The notes beneath the pieces were generated by a model, which had not been told where the DNA came from, did no database searches, and saw only the letters and a list, made by a program, of their open reading frames with translations. Position numbers and translations under genes: made by a program. Shown piece by piece: positions 24,801 to 32,578 of a stretch of DNA of 64,000 nt. Source of the stretch: Deltaproteobacteria bacterium (GTDB lineage: Bacteria; Myxococcota_A; UBA796; GCA-2862545); assembly GCA_006226595.1 (NCBI GenBank), contig SBGP01000014.1, forward strand, positions 36,386-100,385, read 5' to 3'. The stretch's first letter is position 1; each line of letters opens with the position of its first letter.

Positions 24801-25361
24801 GTAGAGCGAGATCGAGCGACCGAAGTCGACCTTGGGCTCGGGCGGGAGCTCGTCGAGTCGATCGAAGCCGAGCTCCGCAGCAAGGCGCTCGTACTCGACG
24901 CCGTCGGAGAGCCACTTCTCACGCGCGAGCTCGAACTCCATCTCGGCGAGACGGAAGCGAACGTGGTCGTGGTAGTCGCTGTCGGCGTACTTCTTGAGGT
25001 ACGCCTCCATGCGGGCGATGGCCTGCTCGCGCTGGTCGGTCTCGGCCGTCTCGAGCGTCGAGATGACGCCGTCGTAGCTCGCGGAGAGCTTGTCCCGCTC
25101 GATCGCTTCCTTGCGGTCGACGAAGGCGCGGGTGTCGTCCTCGAGCTCCTTCATGCGAAGCGCAAAGCGCTCCTGGACCTGGCGGAACGCGAGGGCCTCG
25201 GAGGCGTTGTAGCCCTCGACCCGCTCGACATTCCCGCTCTGAGCCGGCGCCGCCGGCTCGTCGTCCTGGGCCACCGCGGACAGCGGCAGCGTGAGCGCCA
25301 GCGCCAGGACCACGGTGCTCTTGAGGGAGCGAAGGCCAGCCGTGTACATGCTGCCCCGCAT
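21885..25361 (-). CDS. Large exported TPR-repeat protein
   Basis: 1158 residues with a signal peptide (LKSTVVLALALTLPLSAVAQ). The rest is helical repeat: many TPR/Sel1-like pairs (YYIASLYQLAWAYYKQA, YVPLALYNAANNSEKAGDAARANELFEDYVNRYP, QLYFRIAANYEATFELEKAIDYYGRLISRFPDYQ). No catalytic motif is visible. The ATG at 25361 shares one base with the upstream TGA and has GAGGAGAGGA just before it. It lies in a run of coupled exported genes with the TolQ/TolR/AgmX-PglI genes next door; a periplasmic scaffold role, as for the TPR proteins of the Myxococcus Glt complex, is the best guess. Confidence 0.85.
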   Translation of the reverse strand: MRGSMYTAGLRSLKSTVVLALALTLPLSAVAQDDEPAAPAQSGNVERVEGYNASEALAFRQVQERFALRMKELEDDTRAFVDRKEAIERDKLSASYDGVISTLETAETDQREQAIARMEAYLKKYADSDYHDHVRFRLAEMEFELAREKWLSDGVEYERLAAELGFDRLDELPPEPKVDFGRSISLYERIIADNKDRPADQRYQFMDGVYYMLGWCHNEPNAAQFDEDAALVAFNKLVENHPESALSDPGHLFIGNYHFDRNELEPAVAHYKAVFDKGAEGEYYIASLYQLAWAYYKQAAQPAEYDRALDMFAQVLTDSEVSLRESGRESEYAPDAVKYMAISMSDIADKTDTDPVEVAKGYFSRATPTDYERDVYVQLGEVLTQQARWDEAISVFRFLQDDPRWVDHPENPDWQMRIVKLWLQPVPPDLAASAAARIELTERYSDGSEWWLANRNNPRALATARSYIEASLQDVAIEYRLNADQTGNPDDYALAAAKFREYMDKFPISDDYYQVQWYLADTLYRGGFHEEALSENADLIRTQRAHDYGDAATYFSMDAALALLQQNNAPPALPEEQLDPAQREMALNLKAPLWVVPQKNKVEKTYEAPSGNIAVHSLSDDHVRFIDSADAVLSHDFTAEPIEGLPDFNEIIGERHHKIQYLIAQVLFFHNRYEEARPRLMSLVRDYNETLEGSYAAGLMVTAAQNEGDLAEVRRLTSEFVRIPLGPDEELQKARQSEFRNILEGTAFKQALAFTDAKEYAEAADAFYAFTNEFPESEYVPLALYNAANNSEKAGDAARANELFEDYVNRYPDDERSKQLYFRIAANYEATFELEKAIDYYGRLISRFPDYQDTPNAVYNQSFLKIGLGDHKGAAQGYMAYAKDYPDQDDREEVYFQAGKQWEEVGDRDARRFYEGYLAEYGFSNPDHALYSKYWLSEMHLRAGRVTKAKQLKDEIVADYARLVSEGVPVGMGRRYAAERAFALLSEEFEVLTKDKLIRDEAKDAELIFQIKPAEVVEFEKKALDLVSRYQDFEYSAAALYLAGSGYLYLADLGYSIECPRGYSEAECDLFMEVIYAEGYPQFDAAQAKAIARFERIIKTATDQKQYSEWVGKAYDALNELEPKDYPALKLEIRGEPWAADVPPILPVRAEPPAPEKK

Positions 25362-27694
25362 CAGTTCCTCTCCTCGCCGAGCTTGGAGCGAATCAGCGAG
25401 AACCGCGACTCGAGCTCTTCGATCAGCTCATTGCGTTCTTCAGCCAGCCGCTCACGCCGCTCGGCCGTCTGCAGCTTCTCGGCCCAGAAGACGTCGACGA
25501 TGCCGACATCCGCGCCGAGCAACGCCTCGGAGAAGAAGTCCTCCAGGCGCGCGAAGCCCTCACGCGTCAGGTCCACGGCGACGCTCTCGACCTCGGTCTT
25601 GGTCGCCGCGATGTCCGCCTTCTGCTTCGCGACCTGACCGATCTCGAAGTCGAAGCGCTCGCGGATCTTCGCCATCTCGTCCGACTGCGCGGTGGCCACG
25701 CGGTCGAGGATCTCGGCGTAGACCTCGGTGTTGTGCTCGAGCGTGGTGTACATACCGTCGAAGCGCGCGATCATCAGCGCGGCCTGGCCGGTGTCCCCCG
25801 CGGGGCGGTAGGGCTCGTAGCTCTTGCGCAGCTCCTGGAGCTCGCGGGAGAGCTCGATGGCCCAGCCACCGCTACTCGACCGCGCGATGGAGCCGCCGCC
25901 GCCCGGGTTTCCGAGATCACCCTCGAGCGGGCCACCGGCTTCGGTGAGTGCCTCGCCCTTCTCGGTGAGCTCGGCTTCGACCTCTTCGAGCTCGAGCGCC
26001 GCCTCGGCCTGAAGCTCGGGAGCCACCGACGGGTTGGTGCTCTTGTCGATCAGCGACTCGGCCCGCGCCTGGAGCGCCTTGACCTCGGTGGTCAGCTCGA
26101 TGCGCACGCGCTCTTCCGCCGTCCACGACTTGGGCTTGGGCTGCTCCTCCCCTTCGGAGGTGCTGCCGCCGGCGCCACCCTGGGCCGCGAGCCGTTCGCC
26201 AATGCTCTGACGCTGGATCACGAGTGGCTCGATCTCCTCGGCCATGCGCTTGTTGGGCGAGTTCTTGATCAGCCACTCCTCTTCGAGGAACAGCACGTCG
26301 AGCTCGGTCTGCAGCACCATGTACTGGTTCGTGGACGCCTGGTAGCCGATCTCGCCGAAGCCACCGACGGACTCGCTGCGAGTGAGCGCTTCCTCGATCT
26401 CGGCGATCAGCTTGTCGGAGCCGGCGATGACCTCTTCCTGGCGGACGAGGTCCTCGTACACGGAGAGCGAGCGCGCGAGCTCGTCGTCGGCGAGCATCAT
26501 CGCGACCGCGTAGGCCGGCAGCGCACCATCGGCGGAGAGCTCGCCGCGGGAGATCTCGAGCACCCGCTGGAAGTAGCGCTCGGGGTCGTCGAGGGTCGAC
26601 GCGAGATCGGCGAAGCGATCGCGCACGGGCGTGTAGTCGGAGATCACGTCTTCGTAGGACACCAGAGCAGGCTCGTACTGTTCCTGCTGCAGGTGAAGGT
26701 GCCCCTCGAGGAGCTTGAGACGCGCCGTGTACTCGTGCTCCGGGAAGCCGAGGAGGAAGACCTCGACGGAACGCAGGGCCTCGGCCCAGCGCTCCTGCTT
26801 CACGTGCACCCAGACCTGCTCGTAGAGCTTGTCGGCGAGGTACTCGCTGTCACCGCCGATGCGGATGTAGGCCGAGCTGGCGTCGTCGTAGCGACCGAGC
26901 TCGTAGTTCAGTCGACCGACGGCGAGCAGCGCCAGGTCCTGGACCTTGCGGTCGTCGACCGTCTGCGGCGGCAGGTCGGAGACCTCGACGAAGTAGGGCA
27001 GCGCCGTCTCGTAGCTCTCCTTGGCGACGTCGATGGTACCGAGGAAGTAGCGACCCCGGCCGTACCACTCGGACTCGGCGGGGATGCGCGCGAACTGCTC
27101 GCGCGCCTTCTCGAGCTCGCCCTGGGTGTAGAACGCCTTGGCGACGGTGTAGGAGACCAGCGGGCTCGGCGCGACCTTGCCGGAGAGGATCTCGGACCGG
27201 TAGACCTCGTAGAACAGCTCGGTCTGGCCGGTGACGGCGTAGAGCTCGAGCAGGCGGCGAACCGCGTCCTCGCGGAACGGGTGGTTCCGGTTGGTCGCGA
27301 TGGCCTGGTACTGCCCTTCGGCGGTGCTCGCGTTGCCCATGCGGAACAGCGACTCGGCCAGGTACCACTCGCTGTCGGAGTGCAGGCCAGCGTCGGTGAG
27401 CACACCCGAGGCGACAAGCGAGAAGAACGCCTCGCCCGCGCGCTCGTAGTCACCGAGCATGAAGTCGTAGACGGCGTCCTGGAAGCGCAGGGTCGCCATC
27501 TCGCGAGAGAGGATGCCACGGCCGGGCGCGATGCTCGCGTCCAGCGTACGGGCCTGGCTGTCGAGGGTATCGACGGCCTTTGTGAGGTCGTTCACGCGCT
27601 GCTTGAACGAGTCCGCAGCCCATGCCGGCGACGCAGCAAGGGCAAGCGCGGCGACCGTGGCCAGCAGCCCGGTCCGCGCGCGGAGGAACAACAT
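25361..27694 (-). CDS. Exported TPR/coiled-coil protein
   Basis: 777 residues with a signal peptide (RARTGLLATVAALALAASPAWA). The N-terminal 430 residues contain TPR-like helical pairs (YDFMLGDYERAGEAFFSL, FYTQGELEKAREQFARIP, RWAEALRSVEVFLLGFPEHEYTARL). The C-terminal 300 are charged, Glu-rich coiled coil (ALQARAESLIDKSTN, ELEEVEAELTEKGEAL, RREKLAEERN-like end). The ATG at 27694 is preferred over a GTG ten codons upstream because AAGGAG lies six bases before it. The stop overlaps the next gene's start by one base. Probably a periplasmic structural part of the neighbouring envelope machine. Confidence 0.85.
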   Translation of the reverse strand: MLFLRARTGLLATVAALALAASPAWAADSFKQRVNDLTKAVDTLDSQARTLDASIAPGRGILSREMATLRFQDAVYDFMLGDYERAGEAFFSLVASGVLTDAGLHSDSEWYLAESLFRMGNASTAEGQYQAIATNRNHPFREDAVRRLLELYAVTGQTELFYEVYRSEILSGKVAPSPLVSYTVAKAFYTQGELEKAREQFARIPAESEWYGRGRYFLGTIDVAKESYETALPYFVEVSDLPPQTVDDRKVQDLALLAVGRLNYELGRYDDASSAYIRIGGDSEYLADKLYEQVWVHVKQERWAEALRSVEVFLLGFPEHEYTARLKLLEGHLHLQQEQYEPALVSYEDVISDYTPVRDRFADLASTLDDPERYFQRVLEISRGELSADGALPAYAVAMMLADDELARSLSVYEDLVRQEEVIAGSDKLIAEIEEALTRSESVGGFGEIGYQASTNQYMVLQTELDVLFLEEEWLIKNSPNKRMAEEIEPLVIQRQSIGERLAAQGGAGGSTSEGEEQPKPKSWTAEERVRIELTTEVKALQARAESLIDKSTNPSVAPELQAEAALELEEVEAELTEKGEALTEAGGPLEGDLGNPGGGGSIARSSSGGWAIELSRELQELRKSYEPYRPAGDTGQAALMIARFDGMYTTLEHNTEVYAEILDRVATAQSDEMAKIRERFDFEIGQVAKQKADIAATKTEVESVAVDLTREGFARLEDFFSEALLGADVGIVDVFWAEKLQTAERRERLAEERNELIEELESRFSLIRSKLGEERN

Positions 27695-27720
27695 GCTCGG
27701 CTCCTTGACGCGAATGGCGC

Positions 27721-28386
27721 TCACTCCGACCGGATGGGCTGGGTGTCAGGCACGTACTTGACGTTCGGGCGGTCCATGAACGTCCGGGTCAGGCCCTTGT
27801 GCTCGTCGGCAATCACGCGAACGTTCATGCCCATGCCGTCGTCGACCTCGAAGTCGAAGGACGACTGCACCTTGAACGAGTAGGTGCGCAGGTAGCTGAA
27901 GATGCCGAAGCCGTTGCCGCGGAGCGAGTACTGGACCTGCAGCGTGTGCGGGCCCGGAGGCACGCTCTGCTCGTGCACCTTCACGTCGCGGAGGTGGTCG
28001 AGGCCATCCTCGAAGTCGGCGTTGTTGTACACGTTGCGACCATCGAGGAAGTACTGGATGGACTCGATCGTGTAGCTGGGACCCATCTCGTTGACGTGAT
28101 GGATGGTCACGCGCGAACCGAGACTCGCGCCCTCGACCACCAGCTCCTTGAGCAGCTGCAGCGTGGCCTTCGAGCGGAACACGCGCTCCTTGAGGCGGGT
28201 CACGTCCTGCTCGACGGTGCGCAGCTCGCGGTTGAAGGAGCGCTGCGTAGCGTCGGCGTCGGGAAGCTCGGGCTCGGCCGCGGGCTCGTCCCCATCAGTC
28301 AGGCCGCCATCGTCCTGAGCCAGGGCAGTTCCTGCCAGGAGCAGAGCCCCGAACGCTGCCGTCCGGGCCGCAGTGGAAAGTCGCAT
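27721..28386 (-). CDS. Exported coiled-coil plus beta-domain protein, first gene of the TPR operon
   Basis: 221 residues. A signal peptide (RLSTAARTAAFGALLLAGTALA) is followed by an acidic linker, a coiled-coil helix (FNRELRTVEQDVTRLKERVFRSKATLQLLKELV) and a C-terminal beta-sandwich-like domain (YTIESIQYFLDGRNVYN, PPGPHTLQVQYSLRGNGFGIFSYLRTYSFKVQSSF). I do not recognise a named family; the last part reads like a domain with a PEGA-like or Ig-like fold. It heads the run of coupled exported genes to 20294, with a TACACT -10-like box and a GGAG ribosome-binding site upstream. Confidence 0.75.
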   Translation of the reverse strand: MRLSTAARTAAFGALLLAGTALAQDDGGLTDGDEPAAEPELPDADATQRSFNRELRTVEQDVTRLKERVFRSKATLQLLKELVVEGASLGSRVTIHHVNEMGPSYTIESIQYFLDGRNVYNNADFEDGLDHLRDVKVHEQSVPPGPHTLQVQYSLRGNGFGIFSYLRTYSFKVQSSFDFEVDDGMGMNVRVIADEHKGLTRTFMDRPNVKYVPDTQPIRSE

Positions 28387-28418
28387 CTGGTGGTCTCCGA
28401 GGGTCGCCAACCCGGTGC

Positions 28419-28424
28419 AGTGTA
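28419..28424 (-). promoter_or_regulatory. Putative -10 box of the TPR operon
   Basis: TACACT on the minus strand, within GGATACACT, about 33 bp before the first gene's ATG. The same hexamer occurs before ftsK. No good -35 is seen. Confidence 0.4.
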
Positions 28425-28500
28425 TCCGAGCCGGTGGGAGCGTGGGTATACCGTCGCCCTCTTAAGAGTGTCAAACGTCCGACCAGAGGCCGTTCGTCCC

Positions 28501-29988
28501 CTAGGGGACAGCGATTGGAGCGGACACATCGAAGATCTTCCGGGCCAATCGGTCGTGAATGCCCTTGACCGTCCCCGTTCCGCCGCGAATGTCGTTGGCG
28601 AGGAACGCAAACGCGTACAGCTCGCCGTCGGCGTCCTCCATGTAGCCGACGAGACAGTGGACCCCGTCGACAGTCCCGGTCTTGCCTCGCAAACGGCCGG
28701 GCTGGTCCACCAGCCGCCGCCAGAGGGTGCCATCGGTGCCAGCAATCGCGAGGGAAGTGCGAAATTCCGCGCCGACCCTGGGATCGTCGACCATGTCGAG
28801 CAGCACCGCGGTGAGGTGCGTCGCCTGCAGCCGCGTCTGTCGTGACAGGCCCGAGCCATTGGCGATGGAGAACTCCTTCTCGTCGAGGCCCAGCGACTTC
28901 AGGTACTCCTCGACGACCGACACCCCCGCGGCGGTCGAGCCCTCGCCGCGAACCTCGGCCCCCACCGCGCGCAGCACCTGCTCGGCGATGAAGTTGTTCG
29001 AGAACTTGTTCATGTCCATGAGGATGGCGGTGAGCGCCGGCGAGCGCACCGAGACGACCTCGGTCGCTCCCTCGGGCGTCGTCCCACGCCGATGGCGTCC
29101 GTCGACCCGAATGCCCTGCCGGCCCAGCAGCCCCTCGAACACGGACATGAAGTGCCGGGTCGGGTTGTCCACGGTCCGGTAGAAGTGCCGCGTCTCCGCA
29201 TCCAGCGGGACGGAGCCGACCAGCTTGAACGTCATGGTGCCGTCGTCTTCGACGATGCGCTCGATCTCGAGGCGATAGCGAGCGCCGCCCTCCGCAGTGA
29301 GCAGCTCCTCCGCGTCGATCTTCACGTAGCCCTCGGCCGGCGTCTCGAGGCGCGCGCGGGCCGGCTTGCCGACCTCGGCACCCGGGCGGAGGACCAGGGA
29401 CACGGTGTTGAAGTTCACCGAGAGCGCCCCGAGGGTCGCAAAGTAGGCGGGTCCCCGCTCGCGGTCCTCCTGCTTGCCCCAGCCGGGAAGCTCGGCACCA
29501 CCACTGTGGTAGCTGTCGTCGTAGATCACGTCACCGGCGATGCGCTCGACGCCTTCGAGCTGGAGATCGGCGACGAGCTTCCACAGCTTCTCGACCACCA
29601 TGCTCGGGTCCCCTTCCCCGCGGACCACCAGGTTGCCGCGGAGCACGCCCGAGGCGTCGACCTCGCCCGTGCGCAGGATCTCGGTCTCGAAGCGGTGCGC
29701 CGGCCCGAGGTTGCGCAGCGCGGTCGCCGCGGTGACCGCCTTCATCGTCGACGCAGGCACGAGCGCGCGCTCCTCGTCCTGGGCGAACACCTGCTCGCCA
29801 TCGCTGACCCGCACCATGTGCATCGACGACCGGAACGAGCGGAAGGCGCGCTCCTCGGTCACCGGCGTGAGCACTTCCTCGATCGACGGCGACGGTGGCG
29901 GGTCGTCGGCGTGCGCGGGAAGCACCGCGAACACGGTCACGGCGAGGAACAGCTGGAGGACGCGGACACGGGAGCGGATGCGAGTCAT
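28501..29988 (-). CDS. dacB: D-alanyl-D-alanine carboxypeptidase/endopeptidase (PBP4, S13)
   Basis: 495-residue periplasmic penicillin-binding protein of the S13 family that trims or opens peptidoglycan cross-links. The three active-site motifs are in order: SxxK in VPASTMK, SxN in KFSNNFIAEQ and KTG in LRGKTGTVDG, with the large inserted domain between the first two that is typical of DacB. A signal peptide (RVLQLFLAVTVFAVLPAHA) follows the ATG at 29988. The ribosome-binding site is weak and a TATGCT box lies about 60 bp upstream. The stop codon lies in a 14-bp palindrome (28496-28509). It is divergent from the SppA gene. Confidence 0.93.
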   Translation of the reverse strand: MTRIRSRVRVLQLFLAVTVFAVLPAHADDPPPSPSIEEVLTPVTEERAFRSFRSSMHMVRVSDGEQVFAQDEERALVPASTMKAVTAATALRNLGPAHRFETEILRTGEVDASGVLRGNLVVRGEGDPSMVVEKLWKLVADLQLEGVERIAGDVIYDDSYHSGGAELPGWGKQEDRERGPAYFATLGALSVNFNTVSLVLRPGAEVGKPARARLETPAEGYVKIDAEELLTAEGGARYRLEIERIVEDDGTMTFKLVGSVPLDAETRHFYRTVDNPTRHFMSVFEGLLGRQGIRVDGRHRRGTTPEGATEVVSVRSPALTAILMDMNKFSNNFIAEQVLRAVGAEVRGEGSTAAGVSVVEEYLKSLGLDEKEFSIANGSGLSRQTRLQATHLTAVLLDMVDDPRVGAEFRTSLAIAGTDGTLWRRLVDQPGRLRGKTGTVDGVHCLVGYMEDADGELYAFAFLANDIRGGTGTVKGIHDRLARKIFDVSAPIAVP

Positions 29989-30048
29989 GGCGTACTGGGG
30001 AGAGAGCGGAGGGGCGGGGGGAGCGGCGGAGCCGAAGAGCGGACATCC

Positions 30049-30054
30049 AGCATA
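30049..30054 (-). promoter_or_regulatory. Putative -10 box of dacB
   Basis: TATGCT on the minus strand, with TTGCAT (30070-30075) upstream at a short 15-bp spacing, giving a leader of about 54 nt. Confidence 0.35.
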
Positions 30055-30145
30055 GCGCGCCTCTCCCCCATGCAACGACCCGCAATGCGGGTAAGCGGTT
30101 CCCGATGCCAGCGAACAACGGGGTAGGCTGCCCGTCAGAGGTTTC

Positions 30146-32578
30146 ATGCTCGTCTCCCTCCTGCTGTCGCTTGCGCTCGCCCAGAGCCCGGATCGCCCGA
30201 CCATCGTCTCCAGCTCCGTCGCGTGGGAAGCCGGTCCGGGCGCGCTGTGGGTGAACCCGGCCAACATCGCCTACGACGCGGATCGGCGGGTGGGCATCTA
30301 CGTACATCAGGCCCTGGAGGACGGTCCGCGCTCGATCGCGGCCACGGCGGGCATCGGCAGCCTCGGCATCGGCGCACACAGCTTCACCGACGAGTTCGGC
30401 GACAGCCGCTGGACCCTCGACTACGCGAGCGGCATCGAGCTGCCCGAGCGCCTCGCCATCGGGTGGCGGATCGCGTGGCATGTCGGCGCGCCGGACGGAA
30501 ACTACGTGGCCTACGACGGCGGCGCGGGCTGGCGTCCGTTCCCGTGGTTCGGGCTGGGTGTGGCCTTCCACAACATGGGCAGCCCCCACGGAACGACTCA
30601 GGCGCGCAGCACCATGGGACTCGCCCTGCGCCCGTTCGGTGAGGCGCTCACGCTCGGATTCGACTTCGCACGGCAGTACGACGCGGCGAGCGACGACATC
30701 GACCACGTCGCACTCACCGCCCGCTTTCGCCCGATCGAGGGGCTGTACCTCCGCGGGGGCATCGCCAACCCCATCGATGGGCTCGACAACGTCGAGTACT
30801 CGCTGGGCATCGAGGTCTTCTTCAACGGGGTCGGCGGCGGCGTCTCCACCGACACCGCGTGGGCCGGAGACGGCGTGTCCGCGCTCACCGCCTTCGTCGG
30901 AACAGACGAGCCCGGCGAGACCCTGGTGCGCTCGGGCCGTCGAGTGGCCGCCGCACCGGTGGGCAACCACCCGTACCAGCCAGCCCAGCCGCTGTTCCTC
31001 GAGCCCGAGCGTTCCTGGCTCGAGACCCTCGAGCTGCTCCGCCAGGTCGAGGACGACCCGACCATGCGGGGCGCGGTGATCACCCTGGGTAGCGGCGGCA
31101 TGTCGTTCGCGCGGTACCAGGAGCTGCGCGCTCGGCTGGTCACCATGCGGGAGGCCGGCAAGGCCGTGCTCGTCTACCTTCAGGGGGCGCCAGGCAACGG
31201 CGCCTACTACGTGGCATCGGCCGCGACACGGGTGGTCATCCATCCCGCCGCCGAGCTGCGACTCATCGGCCTCTCCGCCGAGATGACCTACCTCGGCGGC
31301 ACCATGGACCTGCTCGGTGTCCAGCCACAGTTCGTGCGACGCAGCGAGTACAAGGCAGCGGTCGAACAGTACACCGCCCACGAGGCCTCCGCCGCGTCGC
31401 TGGAGCAGATGGAGGCGCTGCTCGACGACAACTTCGAGGTCCTGGTCCGCGAGATCAGCGGCTCTCGCGGGGTCTCGGAGGAGGTGGTCCGCGAGTGGAT
31501 CGATGGCGGCCCGTGGCCCGCCGCCGAGGCCAAGGAGCTCGGGCTCGTCGACGGCGTGCTGTACCCGGACATGCTCGAAGCCGAGCTCGACCGCATGCAT
31601 GGCGGCCCCGTGCGCATCCAGCCGGTAGACCGCCTGGCGCAGCCCCACTCCCCCTGGGAGGAGGCCTCGCGCATCGCGGTGATCTACGTCGATGGCGTGA
31701 TCACCGGCGGGCCGTCGTCTCCCGGTGGCCTGCTCGGAGCCCGAACCGCGGGCTCCGCCACCCTGGTACGCCAGCTCCTCGAGGCGGCCGATGACCCGAC
31801 CGTTCGCGCCGTCGTGCTCCGCGTCGACTCCCCCGGCGGCAGCGCCTACGCCTCCGACGAGATCTGGCGCGCCACTCAGCTCGTCCGCCGCGAGGGCAAG
31901 CCCGTGGTCGTGAGCATGGGCGGCGTCGCCGCATCCGGCGGCTACTACGTGAGCGCGGGCGCGGATCTCATCCTCGCCGAGCCGACCACGATCACGGGCA
32001 GCATCGGGGTGTACAGCGGCAAGTTCGCGGTCGAGGGCCTGGCCGACAAGCTCGGCGTCCAGACCACCTCGATTCGCCGCGGACGGAACGCGAACCTCGA
32101 GTCGATGTTCACTCCGTGGGACGGCGTCCAGGCCGCGCGCATGGAAGCGCTCGTCGAGTCCACCTACGACCAGTTCAAGTCGCGCGTCGAAGAAGGACGA
32201 CGGATGACGCCGGAGCAGGTCGAAGCCGTCGCGAAGGGGCGAGTGTGGTCGGGAACGCGCGCAGCCGAGGTCGGTCTCGTCGACGAGCTCGGGGGCCTTC
32301 AGGATGCCGTCCTCGCCGCACGCAGGCTCGCGGGCATCCCGGAGCGACGGAAGATCGCGCTGATCAGCTACAGCCCGAGTGCGGCGCCACTCGAGGGTCT
32401 GGCACCCTCCCTGGTCCAGGCGTTCGTTCCCCTGCCCTTGCTGCAGTCCTGGGAGCGAAGCCTCACGCCGGCAGAGGTCGCGCTGCCTCCGGAGCTCGGC
32501 ACCGCGCTCACCCTGTCCTCCCAGTCCGACCTCGTGTGGGCATTGGACCCCGCGCTGCTCCACGTGGAGGTGCGATGA
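30146..32578 (+). CDS. sppA: Signal peptide peptidase SppA with barrel-like N-terminal extension
   Basis: 810 residues. After a signal peptide (LVSLLLSLALA) come about 250 residues rich in amphipathic strands (RVGIYVHQALEDGPRSIAATAG, RWTLDYASGIELPERLAIGWRI, LTLGFDFARQYD) resembling an outer-membrane-type barrel domain. From about residue 285 it is a 67K-type SppA with two crotonase-fold domains: catalytic Lys 403 (SEYKAAVEQY) and Ser 597 (GGVAASGGYYVS), with VDSPGGSAYASD and TTITGSIGV around the active site. SppA degrades signal-peptide remnants; the extension suggests another location or substrate. A TAGGCT box and AGAGG precede the ATG. It overlaps the NtrC-type gene in ATGA. Confidence 0.88.
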   Translation: MLVSLLLSLALAQSPDRPTIVSSSVAWEAGPGALWVNPANIAYDADRRVGIYVHQALEDGPRSIAATAGIGSLGIGAHSFTDEFGDSRWTLDYASGIELPERLAIGWRIAWHVGAPDGNYVAYDGGAGWRPFPWFGLGVAFHNMGSPHGTTQARSTMGLALRPFGEALTLGFDFARQYDAASDDIDHVALTARFRPIEGLYLRGGIANPIDGLDNVEYSLGIEVFFNGVGGGVSTDTAWAGDGVSALTAFVGTDEPGETLVRSGRRVAAAPVGNHPYQPAQPLFLEPERSWLETLELLRQVEDDPTMRGAVITLGSGGMSFARYQELRARLVTMREAGKAVLVYLQGAPGNGAYYVASAATRVVIHPAAELRLIGLSAEMTYLGGTMDLLGVQPQFVRRSEYKAAVEQYTAHEASAASLEQMEALLDDNFEVLVREISGSRGVSEEVVREWIDGGPWPAAEAKELGLVDGVLYPDMLEAELDRMHGGPVRIQPVDRLAQPHSPWEEASRIAVIYVDGVITGGPSSPGGLLGARTAGSATLVRQLLEAADDPTVRAVVLRVDSPGGSAYASDEIWRATQLVRREGKPVVVSMGGVAASGGYYVSAGADLILAEPTTITGSIGVYSGKFAVEGLADKLGVQTTSIRRGRNANLESMFTPWDGVQAARMEALVESTYDQFKSRVEEGRRMTPEQVEAVAKGRVWSGTRAAEVGLVDELGGLQDAVLAARRLAGIPERRKIALISYSPSAAPLEGLAPSLVQAFVPLPLLQSWERSLTPAEVALPPELGTALTLSSQSDLVWALDPALLHVEVR

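Noticed and set aside
28496..28509. Palindrome GTCCCCTAGGGGAC as a terminator of dacB
   Set aside because: It spans the stop codon itself, has no loop and no T-tract, so hairpin formation is unfavourable; could be chance.
29531..32563. A 1010-codon open frame antisense to sppA and extending into dacB
   Set aside because: Crosses two clearly coding genes on opposite strands and shows no recognisable domain.
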